From assembly GCA_051453625.1 (NCBI GenBank), contig JBOZIK010000001.1:131988035-132052034 (forward strand): a DNA stretch of 64,000 nt, read 5' to 3'. Positions 1-11,894 of this stretch are shown here, one piece after another. The position numbers and the translations under genes are program-made. Within the stretch, counting starts at the first letter, position 1. Every line of letters begins with the position of its first letter. Below the pieces are notes generated by a model that worked only from the letters and a program-made list of their open reading frames with translations, did not search any database and was not told where the DNA came from. This DNA is from Welwitschia mirabilis (taxonomy: Eukaryota; Gnetophyta; Gnetopsida; Welwitschiales).

Positions 1-8
1 AGGGTATT

Positions 9-20
9 GCTCTAATACCA
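9..20 (-). other. Primer-binding site, initiator tRNA-Met type
   Basis: The minus strand reads TGGTATTAGAGC. This differs by one base from TGGTATCAGAGC, the usual Copia primer site complementary to the 3' end of initiator tRNA-Met. It lies 2 bases beyond the CA end of the adjacent LTR, the normal spacing. Confidence 0.65.
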
Positions 21-22
21 AC

Positions 23-306
23 TGGAGTACGACAGCGGAAGGATTCGTTCACAGCATGCGATGAGAACCGGATTGTTGCAAAAGCAAATAACTGAAAGTA
101 AATAACACACGAAGGTGTAGAGAGAATAATAATATTTATTGAAATTCTAGATGCCTTAAAGTAGTACATTCGCCACTTATTTATAGGACATATGTCCTTT
201 CAACAGGAATCCCTAAACAATGTGCGACTAAAAAGCAGGAAAATAACAACATATTCCGAATAGAAAAATAAAAATAAAATTGTGGTGGTAATATCGTTCT
301 ACATCA
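23..306 (-). repeat. LTR of a retrotransposon (minus strand), internal part off the left edge
   Basis: Read on the minus strand, this block looks like a short (about 284 bp) LTR. It could begin with TG at 306 or 303 and ends with CA at 23-24. It carries a TATA box (CTATAAATA) at 177-186 and an AATAAA polyadenylation signal at 135-140. The minus-strand sequence just beyond it (9-20) matches the initiator-tRNA-Met primer site of plant LTR elements. It would therefore be a 5' LTR whose internal region lies left of the window. The second LTR is not visible, so the boundaries are inferred from motifs only. Confidence 0.6.
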
Positions 307-329
307 GATTTATTCCACATCATTTGCTT

Positions 330-1310
330 ATGCCGACATATGCTCTGTTTATGTCAGGTCTTCCCACAAAAAGTGTAGGTTTCCTTTTGCTTTTTCTTAG
401 TGTCAACTAATTGTTTTCTACATTCTTCTCTTAAATAACCCATTCTACTACAATGTGAACATTTCTTTTCAAAATAAACACGTCTCCCCAAAATGTGCCT
501 TGATTTTTCACAAATAGTACATGAGACTAGAAGGTTCTCATAAGTAAATTCAAGTTTACAAGTACCCTATTTAGATTTGATTTTAATGGATTGAATCTCC
601 TTTGTATCCTCTAGCCTCATCCATATGCAAAATCTCACCAGAACTAGTCTTGTCTATTTGATGGTAATCTTATCTAGTTTGATTAGTTCACCAAACTTAG
701 CAGTAATTTTTCTTAAGAGATCTTCATCCCAAAAATCCAGTGGGGACTTGAGAATGTAGATCCAAATCGCTAGCCTCTTAAACAAGTTTGGATTTGATTG
801 CGTCCCTAGTGTCCATTTGGCTAGGGCAAGATCCTGAACCCCAAATAACCTAGATCCTCTTACGATTATTTCGTCCCAATATCATTCGTTGTCTAATTGG
901 AATAACATCGATCCTTTTAGCATAGCAATAACATTGACTTTACTAACTCCCATCCATTTAGTTGCCACCCATTCACGGATCAGATCGAGCCTTAGTCATG
1001 GACCAGATGAGTTGAACTTTTTGATTTAACTGAACTAATGTTTCTTCTCGATCTCATAGCAGGCATCTTTATTAATGTCTAAAACTAGGAATTTCCCTTC
1101 CCTGGAGAACTAAATCTTCTCAATGTTGGGGTCAAACCCCTCGAAAAACCCCTAAAAGTGGATTAGAACTGAGATTTCAAAATATTCCGCAACTTATCCA
1201 TAGAAAGATTATCTGGTAGCTAAAATTGCCCCTCGTACTCTGTGACAAGGAACTAAAACTATACCTTCTGATCCACGGCCTTCCAAGCCTCACTCCCTCC
1301 TACGTTTCAG
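330..1310 (-). pseudogene. LINE ORF1-like protein remnant (DUF4283 and zinc knuckles)
   Basis: The minus-strand translation, with several stops, has the order typical of plant L1-type LINE ORF1 proteins. First comes a DUF4283-like stretch (about 1010-600), including a region resembling the W-x-x-L-x-x-P segment. Then comes a paired Cys-rich tail (about 545-380). The second knuckle reads C-S-H-C-x4-Y-x4-C, with the usual His replaced by Tyr, so metal binding is probably lost. No ORF2 follows toward the left because the LTR at 23-306 interrupts. This is a dead fragment; the family call is from pattern memory. Confidence 0.6.
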
Positions 1311-4300
1311 GTCCATCAAACCCTACGTTAGTGCACTTTTTCTACATAATTCTATAGTTTTTTTTCCAAAACAATTAATGCTTGTAAATCCCTGATAAAC
1401 CTCTTCTCAAACATACATAAGAAACATGGTAAAATAACAGAGATCAGTTTAGCTATGCTAAGCAACTACTCGTCTATGCAAGGTATTCCTTATTACAAGC
1501 CTCATTTTGGACAGCTCTTCAGGGAGTAACAGAGAACTTCACTAAAAGCTGCCAATCATGTAAGAACATTTTCATGCCACTTGTAAATTTTAGGCACATA
1601 TCTTTTTTCCTGTTTCTTTGTATATTAATATAATTTATATGTTGTCAGCGAAAAATGACAAACCTCTCGATAAGTCTTAATCTCAATTGGTACTATTCAT
1701 TTTCTAATGTTTCTGCTAAAAATTATAATCATTAGTATTTTTGGTTTACCTCATTCAATCCAGTTTAGCTTTGGTGCTTAATTAATTTATAAATATTTTA
1801 TTTATTTTTGGCTTTTTATGTCATGAATGCAATCTTATTACCTACCACCATTTGTTTTAATGCTTATGTAGAATAAATCTCCCAACAGGGTTTCGGCAAT
1901 GTTTTCAGGAACTCAACACAAATGTGAAACCTATACAAAGAAAACCTAGCCTTTGCAGAAGGTACCACTATAACACTGTGTCTATGAACATTTTTTTTAC
2001 TGTATCACCATTAATAAACCAATTCTATGAATAGATTTTACAAGCTAATCAAGTTTTTAAAAGAAACATACAATGATAAGCAGCTTAATCATATTTACTA
2101 ACATTCTTATTTTAACTGAACTGTATTTTTCCCTAATCACTAAAAGTAGACTTTTCATAGGATACTATGATTAGTTTTTAAGTCAACAATTTCTTTAGTA
2201 TACTTGGAGTTTCTATCAAGTGAATTCTCAATTCATGTGATTATTTTCTAAGTTGACAATTGTCATCAACCATTTTCCTTCAATTTTTAGATCACTGTGA
2301 AAGGCAACTCTTATCACAAGTCCTATTTTAGTGTGTTCATGGGGGTTGTACGATCACGCCATTAAATTATCTATGCTAGAAGGAATTCTTTACTACAAGC
2401 CTCATTTTTCTCAGCCTTTCGAGGAGAAGAAAAACTAGAGCAATCATCATGAGGTTGCTTCCATGAACAGATTTGGAAACACAGTTATAGAATGTGTCAC
2501 CACCACTGTTGTTACTTTAGCAGCTACAACCGTGGTTGCTTCTAAAGTATAAGCTTTCATTGCTTATTTATGATTGTTATCTTTGTATTTAGAAGTGTTG
2601 AAAGTTCTGCTTAAATTATTGGTAACCAAAACTGGTGTTTAATTAGAACAGAATAGATATACTTACTAGTCCCAAAGGGGTGCTACACGATCATCTTAGA
2701 TTAATTAATTTGAGGATGCAAAATTTGATTTATTTTTTTGGCATTTGTATGTTGGTGTTTGCTGAGAAGTAATCAATGCTAGTGTTATTGAGACTCAATA
2801 TTACTATTACTATAAATATTAGATTCTGTTTACGGGATGATTTCTTCATGAGTTTATGCTTCAGAGAAGAATAAAATTTTCCACACTCTATTACGGGTTG
2901 GAAAAGTTCTTCTAAGCTTATTACAGTAGTGTAATTGATGAATTCAATTGTTCAACATTGTTTTTAGATGTTTTATTTACACAATATCATGATTGCATAC
3001 TTTACATGTATTCTATTTGTCCTTATTTTAGCAACAACTGCAACTGAGCAAATTTGAAATAACTAGGATGATTTTCTTTGTGATAATCCAGTGAAATTTA
3101 AGCATACTTATTCTAGGGCTATACGAGCTTACCATATGGCCTAGATGGGAATATAAAGTAACCAAGTCTACTTGCATATGCATAAATTTACCTCAGGCCT
3201 GTAATGTTGTTGCTCTCACTGGCTTGAATATGTTCATAACCTTGTAAGATTTCCTATCACTCATTAAATTTCATCATGGTTTTCCATTCAAATATGGTGT
3301 TTTGAGTTCAAGAATAGTTTTATTTTTTATTTTCCTTTCTTTTACCTGGGTTGTACTATTTGTGGTTCATAAGCCGATTTGATGCCAATGGCAGGTTTCA
3401 AATGAAAACTCTAGATTTTGCTTTCATAAAATATAAGATAGTTATCTGTTTAATTCTATCTGCAAGGAATTTACAGGAAGTTCCAAAAAAATGTAATTTG
3501 AAAAGGAATGAAGGCTTTATTTAGTTTCAAGATGTAAGTATGAATATGAACCAAGTAAGATAAAAGCTTGAGGACTTTATCATGCAATTATAATTAATTT
3601 TTTTAAATCTTCAAAGTTTAAAATTATTAGTTGAACTTATTTTCCTCTCAATATGTATGAATGATTTCATCTATGCTTTGTATGCTAAAGAAAATGCAAA
3701 GGTACTAATTATGATAGTATCATATATATCATCATAGAAGAGACTAGATAGTGAATTCAAAATATCAACTGTGACATAAAAGCAAACTTAACATATTAGA
3801 AAAAGACGTCCAAAATAATAAGAATCACTTAACAGAGAATAATGTTATACATTACATAATAAAGTGATTTATTCGAGAATTATCATCCCAAACTGTCACC
3901 TTGAAATGGAGTCTTTGATCTAGTTACAACATCAAAATCTAAGTATTAGGACAACTGAAATATTACATAAGTCAAGTAATATACAACATGATATCATGGA
4001 TGTTAACATAGTGTTGCAGTAATTGATATCATTATTATTGTTCTACATTCTTATTAGTTACTAATTGATGTTGAATGCATGTTGTATTGCTCATTTACAC
4101 TTTAATATTTTACTTTTCACGATGGAAATTCAAGCACATTTGTTAGCATCAGTTTATGATAATTTTCATTGTGGACCAAGCCTATTTCATCATATTATCA
4201 TTGAACAAGGAAACCCAGCCAATGAAATGTTAATCCCAAAATGTAGATAGCGGTACGTGACATCTGAAATCTGTTTAACATGTATTATAGTTTAGATGGT

Positions 4301-7300
4301 TGAGGTTTATTGGGGAGATCTTACCTCATGTTCTTCAACATGTTGGATCATGTGTTCTTTTTTGTTTTTTGTCTTGGATTTATATGTCTAAAGGATTATA
4401 TCTTTCAGTTCAGACTTCTATGAAGTATACAATTTTTCCTTTTCAAGTAATTACCTTGATAATAAATTAAAACCTATTTGTTTTGGTTCAACACAAATTT
4501 TACTAGCAACAATTCATCTATTATAATTGGTGATGTTTATTGAATTGCGAATGTAACTAACTTGGAGTTTTATTTGACAAGTTATTTTTAAAATGTGCAA
4601 AGGTTCATTCCATGATTGATGAGTCATAGACTTCATCAAATCCAAAGTTAATGGGATAAGGATTGTAATGTTCTATTATTAAATGGAATTCTAAATCATG
4701 TAGATTAATACTCCAATAGTTGTATACTTAGAAGATGGAATGCCAAATCACATTACAAGAAGTATGGTAGTAAATTATGTTATGATGAGTATATTAACTA
4801 AATTAAATTATTAATTTATTAAATAAAATTATTATGAGGTATCCCTTTATCATGAAAACTAGCTTTTATGAAGCATGTCCAAACTATGACAATGGTTATA
4901 AATAAGGATATGAAAGAAGAATTTTCCATATTAAAAAAAAGTGTTAAGTTTAATAATGTAAATCATTTAAGACAAAAGTGTATCATAAAATAGTAATGAC
5001 AAGAGCATTTGGTAATAAGATAAGAGTACTCTCAAATATTCTATTTCATTATGATCATTTATAACATCAAAACCTAAGTATTAGGACAATTAGAACATTG
5101 CATAATTCAAGCAATAGAGTCTTTGAAGGCCAAATAGAAAAGAACATTAGATGTATAAAAAAAAATGTAGCACTTGCATAGAATCATATGATAGGTTCCA
5201 TATGCATAGGAGATAATCATTGCAGACAAACTGAAGGGAAGTCATGAGAAAAATCTTGTGCATTTTAATTACTTAAAAAAAAAGCGTTGTTTTCTAAAAC
5301 TTGCATGCTATAAGTATTGTTTAGAATGTTGTACTCCTAGGAAGAATTTGCATGCCTTGAAGTATCCATGGGTTAAATTTGACAATAAAAAATTTTTATA
5401 GTAGTATAGCTCTATAAGTTTGTTTTATTTCTCTGAACAGATGAACAAAAGTATCAGATGGCAGAGATGTGTAAAACTTTATAAATGAATCCTAATTTAA
5501 GTGCTGCACTCACAATGCATAACTCCAATCAGGCTCGAGGAAATTTATCAAGAGGTCAGACCCACGGATCTTAATAAACATCTAGTAAGAAATGTAGACA
5601 TCGTTTTCAGTCTCACATCATTGTAATTACACCCATACCCACTCAAGATTCTCCATAGTTGCTATGGTGTTCTTCCAAAAACAATTCACTAGGGAATGAC
5701 AAAACAGTGTGGTTATTGTCTGACTCTTTGTAGTGTAAGGTTCTTTTAAATCTATAGATCATTGAAGAGAATCATACCCACCAAATATATGTCAAAATGT
5801 TTGTTATTTCAATAAAGTAAATACAGTAAAAAACATTTGCTATGTCAATTAACATTATAGCAAAAAATGTTTTACAAATGTAGACAGTGTAAACACTACT
5901 TTAAAAAGGTAGACTTAAGTTAAAAACAATCTTTCAAAAAGCAGAAAAGGATGGCTTAGATTTCTAATAAATTAAATACAATAAATGGGTTGCAATTGAA
6001 ATGTATAGAAAATGTGCTTCAAATAAAAGATGAAGATGGTCACAGAAAAGTGTTATCTTCACAAAACCCTTTTCTAAATAGCTTAAAATCAATTTGGAAG
6101 GTTAATAAAACTAGATATAGTAAAAACGAGTTAATAGGTAAAATGCACTGAGTATAATTTGGCTAAACCATTAAATTAATAAGTGATAATAAAACACAAA
6201 AAACAAAAACAAAAAGGATTTTAGTTACTAAAAATTTGATTTGTTTACGAAAAATTGCATGGGGTTGATTAAAACATGTATTAGTTTGGATTGCCTAATG
6301 ATGTTAATCTTGGAAAAAACATATATTTATTAGAAATGCTTTGGTTAACATTATTGTTGTTAAAACACATCTCACATTCTTTATGTTTACATTTACAGAA
6401 AAATGCTCCAAATGAAGTGAGAACATTTTCTATGTTCATGCTGGAATATAATTAAAACACTATTGCTAAAACAATACATGTAAAAAATTTAACTAGGTTT
6501 GTGTTTAAATATTAGAGAAAGCAACTATGATACCTAAACTTTGAATTTGAGAAATACCATGCTTGCATGGTTGACTTGAAGACTATTATGAAAGAAATCT
6601 ACAATTTGTCATTACATGTGAAAATATCTATTTTTAACATCATTTTTACTTGTGGATGTACTTTCTATGAAAACTGATACCAAAACTAAAGTTAATAACA
6701 ATAAATCTAATAGTGATTTTGAGATTGTGCCAAATAAAATGAAAGGAAAATCTTTCAATAATACATTTTTAGTAGCTACAGGCATCAAAAATTCATTTTC
6801 ACAAAAGTGCATTGACAACAATTCTTTAATGCACTTAAAAATGGGTTTCAAAACAAAATGATTAAAGTTTAGCTATAAAAAGAACAACTAAAGATCAATG
6901 TCTTCTTTTTGTACTCTAGTTCTTATTGCAAATTGTGTCTTTGGTGGGTTCTCATGCATGCAGTGAAGATCTAAGTAAACAAAGCAAGGATGTGTCAACA
7001 TGATCCAAAAGAAAAAAGATGCTTAAACTACACATTCAATGATTAAAAAATAATCATTGTCTGGTTGTTAGCGTACCAACTTATCCCAAATCAATCATGA
7101 GATTTAATCATGGACATGCTATTGCAAACATGTAATACCACATATGTAACTCTTATAAAACCTGTTCTAAATTAACCAATGTAGGGCTATTTATGCATGT
7201 GAGACCCTACAACTTTCCTATTTCTCCCATCTTGCTAGCAAAGAAGCAATTAAGAATCTAAATTAGAAAAATAATAAGAAGATGACAAAATTTAAAAAAG

Positions 7301-7600
7301 TAGGGTTGTTACATTGGAACTATTCTGTTATTTAGGCACTCAGAAAATGATTGATTGTCATAACACCACTAAAAAAATCACAACAGAAAATTGAACTGAT
7401 AAGTGATAATAAAATGTAGAAAACAAAAACAAAGTAGTAAACTACTATAAATAGCAATAGAAATATGGAAAATAAAAAAAAAAGAGAGAAAACAATAATA
7501 TGGAAAAACAAAACCACCAAGCTAAACATACACATATTTAAATAAAATGCCTTTAATCTAAATTTCTCTTGCAAGAGTTATCTAAGTGGAATGGAATCCT
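1311..7600. other. Anonymous AT-rich DNA
   Basis: I recognise no gene. Both strands are full of stops, and the few short open frames (4065-4250 plus, 6612-6861 on either strand) match no family I know. A short coding-like motif occurs twice, at 1472-1526 and 2370-2427 (see findings). A 7-bp inverted repeat (TGTAGGG/CCCTACA) lies at 7180-7211. This is probably decayed intergenic repeat sequence. Confidence 0.5.
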
Positions 7601-7609
7601 CTTGCTATA

Positions 7610-9470
7610 TTATCTAACTCTTTTCTTTATTTTGAGGGGACTAATGAAGCTTGATAATATTTTATGATTAAGGATGCCCCCTTTAACTAGTTGAAAAGAA
7701 AGTGAAGAAAATAATGAAATCAACTCATTAACCTTGCTCTCAATATTTAGCATTTGATTCTCATTAGATGGAAAATGTTGCATAAAATACTCAAGCTTAT
7801 CCCTCACCCTTGACTAAATATTTTAAATATTACTTCTTTGTGCATTTTTTGAATCTAGATTCCTACCATCATTGAAAGAAGAGCATCACCTTCAAGATCT
7901 AAAGCAATGTTATTATCATTAATATTTATTCCAAAAAAACTTAGATCCTGCTTCTTAGGTTGGGAGGGATTCACAACAAGATCATGAGCACTATAGATAT
8001 CAATATTAGAATGCATAAAATCTACAAGGTCGATTTCACTATGAGAGAAGACAAATTGCTTTGCAACATCTAATCCTCTGCAAAATATTAAAACTTTCAT
8101 GGTATGCTTACAAAAATGACCTATAAATAACCACTTACATTCACATGTGATGGAATATGAATAAATTTGTGTTACATGATACTTTGTATCCCTTTTAACA
8201 AGATTTTGACTTCTAACAAAATATGCATCCTCACATGTATCATCAACTTCACAATTAGCATTATTAATGTTAATGGACCTCTTTCATGACATCTCATTCT
8301 CCTCTTTTATGTGGGTATTTGGAATGCAACTTACATCCTTTAATCTTATTTGATTCCAATATTATATCTATGCTTGGGATAAATGTTAAAGAAGTCAATC
8401 AACATGTTTAGAGGATGCACGTTTCCTCTCACTTAGAAATTTATTTTTCAAAAACTCATAATAAGACGCCATGGCATTATTTGTATGTTGTTGTGCATGT
8501 GGAACATCATATTACAATTTTGACCACATACCTAGGAGAAATCGAAATACACAAATGAGGTAATGCACATTCAATATAAACATATTTAAAATTAATTCAA
8601 ACATAAACAACTTATAGAATTTATTATTTTTTATCCAATATTTCTTAAGATATGCTAAAAATAATGGATCATTATAAAAGTATCTTTGAAAAGCATTAAT
8701 CTCTTAAAGAAGTTGAGCCTTACTTTGACAATAATGCATCATTGTTTCTAGTCTTTTGGACATATCTTCCCTAATATCCTTATCTTTGACTCTATCATAC
8801 AATTGTTTTTGCCAAGCACAGACTACGTGCTAAGTACACAAGAATATACAACATCCGATGATATCCCTAGAATATTAATAACTAAAATAGTATTATATTA
8901 CATATCATAAATAACTAATTAGTATAAAACTATGTAAGAGTTGGATATAAAACCTTATTGCCTTTATTTCAGGTGCTAAGTCATCCACTAAAAATGCATT
9001 TACATTCCAAGTGCACTCTTCACGCCTACATCTTTTAATAAGAGCTCTTAACCAAAATTGACCATCTTATTCTCTTCCTTGCAATGAGATAATCCATGCT
9101 ACAGAAACTCTATTATAATGAGTATCAAAAACAATCGCAGTGTGTAAGGTGTACTATCATCATAATGTAAAAAGATTTTAGATTTACACTATGTTATGTA
9201 AAGTAAAGTATTAGCATTTAACCAAACTCTATTTATCTTATTTGTATTAAAGGTATAATCCATGGTGAGAATGCTATTCTTTGAATACCTCACCATCATT
9301 TGTAACATCCATGGAGCCTAAATACCCAATATCAATGGTTGATTGAATGATTTATCTTTAAATTGAGTTAAAAAGAAAAACTCACTCTGATTCTGTACTC
9401 TTTGCTTAAAATATCCTTTCTCAAAAGGAACATGTCTTTATGTGAATGATAACTTAACTGTTTGTCAGTA
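7610..9470 (-). pseudogene. MULE-type transposase remnant with SWIM zinc finger
   Basis: Read from about 9470 downward on the minus strand, several blocks match plant MULE/FAR1-like transposases. A D-Y-T-F-N-T-N segment (about 9263-9240) sits where the family has its first catalytic Asp (D-x-T-F-x-T-N). Next is a segment like V-A-W-I-I-S (about 9110). A V-D-D-L motif with E-I-K-A-I follows (about 8995-8955) and should carry the second catalytic Asp. Then comes a C-T-x-H-V-type motif broken by a stop (about 8850-8810). A perfect SWIM finger C-x-C-x8-C-x-H occupies 8145-8104. The SWIM frame stays open to 7855 as an 82-residue tail with no recognised domain, and a further open stretch follows to 7610. 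Several stops upstream show it is dead. I saw no terminal inverted repeats. The N-terminal part may extend to about 10250. Confidence 0.7.
8104..8145 (-). other. SWIM zinc-finger motif
   Basis: Fourteen codons read C-E-C-K-W-L-F-I-G-H-F-C-K-H, an exact C-x-C-xn-C-x-H SWIM signature. In plant MULE and FAR1 proteins this motif lies C-terminal to the transposase core, as it does here. All four metal ligands are kept although the upstream core has stops. Confidence 0.8.
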
Positions 9471-10808
9471 GTAGTACAAAATAAATTAGAAAAAAAAATT
9501 TCATAAATGGTATTAATGGATAATCCTTATTTCACCATCCTCAAAATGCTCTATTACATTTCTTTAAATAAATACAAGGGATGTAAACGACATTCATCAT
9601 TTAATGGGCCAAGTAACCTATGACATGTCTTACCTTGGATATCCACATGCTATCTTGTATGAAAGAGAATAAAAACCAAATAATATTAGCTCTCATTCTG
9701 CATGCGATAAATAAGTATTAACAACCTATTTTCTTGTCACATATCTCTAGCTTATAATTAGGCTTTTATTACATATTAACTATTACTTTAGGGCCAAATT
9801 AACATAAATACCTGATGAAGGAGTATATGAGAAATTGAATTTATGCAAATAGTAAATACAAACATACAATTCACAACTACTTTTGAGAACTTCATTGAGT
9901 TACCTTACTCTTTCAATGACATCATTACACTTCACAGGGGTGCATTCTGTCCATGTTTAATGATTCCTATTTTATGCATTGATTTTTACAGGAGCAACAT
10001 GGTTCTCCTCCTAATCCTTAATAAAGTCAGTCAAGTGATCATAAGTGAATCATGCAAAATGCAAACCCTTATATATAGACCATTTAATGTCAGTTTGGGC
10101 AAACTTTCCTTCCTATGGATATTGAGGGGAAACATGCCATGCCTTCTCTTAAAAGCCTTTGAATTCAAGTACTCTTTTTTTTTATTAGTCATTAAGAATG
10201 CCCTATACATTGAAAATCATGTAATTAGAATTAAATATATGTGAAAATGTAGATAATGCACCCAAAAGTGCAACTCAAATCTTTTGAATAAAACATCAGA
10301 AATAAAGATGACATGTAATATATATTATAGGCATCATTGAAATAAAAGTTAGCACATAAATTGCAATTAGACTTAATACAAAAAGGATAATTCTAAATAT
10401 CTAAGTATTAATTTTTCTTTATTTGTCACCTACCCATAAATCTAAAAGTTAGTACATAAATTGCATAATTTTATTAGAACATATCAAAGAGGTTAAAAAT
10501 CAAGATAACAGATATAGTGGTTATGAAGATAATGATCTAAGATAAAGTATCCTTTAGGACACAAAAGGATAGCTTTAGGTAAGCTCTATCTCATCCATTC
10601 TTTGATCAGTTAAACTGTATTCTGGTTTAATGAAAATATAATAACCCTTGTCTTAGTTACTTTCTCAACCTTTCATAATTACTATATCCTAGTAGTTCTT
10701 GGCCTTGTTAAAATTACAAACACCCATACATGGTCCCTCAATTAATGAAGACTTAAGTAATAGTAGTCTACTTAGAAGTGAGTAGATTACTAATGCTGCA
10801 TTTTCAAT
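9471..10808. other. No confident gene; possible MULE N-terminal remnant
   Basis: The longest open frame is 133 codons on the plus strand (9843-10244) and matches nothing I know. On the minus strand the same stretch has short coding-like runs that could be the N-terminal part of the neighbouring MULE transposase, but they are too decayed to claim. The rest is AT-rich DNA without recognisable features. Confidence 0.3.
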
Positions 10809-10811
10809 TGG

Positions 10812-11125
10812 AACTCCACTGAAGTTGAATACATAGCCATGACTAAAGTTGTGAAAGAATTGATTTGGCCTAAAAGGTTATGCATTGAGTTGCAAGTGAA
10901 GCAAAGGGGATTTGCTTTATGGTTAGACTGTCAAAGTGCATCCCACCTTGTGAAAAATGTCAAATATCATGCTAGAATGAAACATAAAGATATTTACCAT
11001 CACTTTCTAAGAGATGCTTGGGAAAGTAATGTATTTAATCTCTATAAAATTCACATAGTAAAAACACTATAAATGCACTTACAAAAGTTGTCACAGCTAC
11101 AAAACACCTTATTAATTATAACCTG
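10812..11125 (+). pseudogene. Copia-type RNase H remnant (3' end of pol)
   Basis: The frame from 10812 opens with S-T-E-V-E-Y-I-A-M, the form of the conserved Copia RNase H motif around S-T-T-E-A-E-Y. It continues through a D-C-Q-S-A-S-H-L-like motif and an H-A-R-M-K-H-K-D-I motif, both standard Copia RNase H landmarks. The second catalytic region is intact. The frame ends at 11072. The final N-A-L-T-K-like block continues one frame over (about 11070-11100), so there is a frameshift. The rest of pol is not present upstream. Confidence 0.8.
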
Positions 11126-11149
11126 CATGGTTTAATGATAAAGCCTTTA

Positions 11150-11640
11150 GCCTCAGATGGGAGAATTATAGGCAAGAATTGACTGTTTTAAGTTTGAAGG
11201 GTAGCATTATTGTCAAACTTCAACTAGCAAAATTGTAGCTGAAACATAGCTATAAAGGATGTGGACTTTTTTTGCTACAAAAATAGTCTAGAATTAAAGA
11301 TAGACTCTAAAAAACTAAATTTGTATAATATGAGTGTGAGGAACAATGTATTCCGAGAGCTTTGTTTTAAATGTAATGATGAAAAATCTATTATAATTTG
11401 ATTGAATTCAAAGCTATTGGATAGTATAGCTAGCATAATACAAGTCCCATTACTCTGTTGATCAATATATCCTTTCTATTAGCATAATACAAGTCCCATT
11501 ATTCTGTTGATCCATATATCCTTTCTATTTGAGCATCCTGTTAATAAAGTTACAGTCTTTATCTTCATCTATTTTTTATTCTTCCTTCCTCATTCTTCTG
11601 TTTCATTTCTCTATCATCTATTTATTGAAATGGAGTACCT
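11150..11640 (+). repeat. Copia polypurine tract and 3' LTR (partial)
   Basis: Just downstream of the RNase H remnant, the sequence around 11154-11168 (CAGATGGGAGAATTATAGG) resembles the Copia polypurine tract, whose usual form is AAGTGGGAGATTGT. The 3' LTR should start right after it. The right boundary is unclear. Pyrimidine-rich sequence at 11570-11620 resembles the end of a Copia LTR. No second LTR copy was found in the window. Confidence 0.5.
11432..11529 (+). repeat. 49-bp tandem duplication
   Basis: Two head-to-tail copies (11432-11480 and 11481-11529) start with AGCATAATACAAGTCCCATT and differ at two positions. They lie inside the presumed Copia 3' LTR, so this is probably a later local duplication. 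Confidence 0.95.
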
Positions 11641-11759
11641 ATTGGGAATTGATACTAAGGAGTTGCCTATTGGCTAAGAAGGGGGTATTTTAATAAAGAT
11701 GTGGCATTTGCATATAATTTTTGTTATTGTTATACTACTTACAAGGATTCAGCATATCA

Positions 11760-11894
11760 ATGGTTCTAGTAAATATTGAGGCTATTTTTCATCTTGATTT
11801 AATTATTAGACAAGTTAGCAAGACAACTATTAAATTAGCAGTGGATGATGTGAATAGTAGAAAGGGTCAAGATTTTAGAACATATTGCATATAA
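11760..11894 (+). pseudogene. Possible glutamate-receptor-like (GLR) ligand-domain fragment
   Basis: A 44-codon open frame contains N-I-E-A-I-F-H-L-D and, after a 10-residue spacer, K-T-T-I-K-L-A-V-D-D-V-N-S. Order and spacing resemble the start of the ANF-receptor domain in plant glutamate-receptor-like channels (I-G-A-I-F, then V-A-K-x-A-I-x-x-A-V-x-D-V-N). It then runs into a stop without the expected next block. No channel or other GLR exon was seen downstream. I consider it a gene scrap; the match is short and could be wrong. Confidence 0.4.

Noticed and set aside
7180-7211. Inverted repeat TGTAGGG...CCCTACA as a MITE or terminator
   Set aside because: Arms are only 7 bp, with no target duplication and no second copy.
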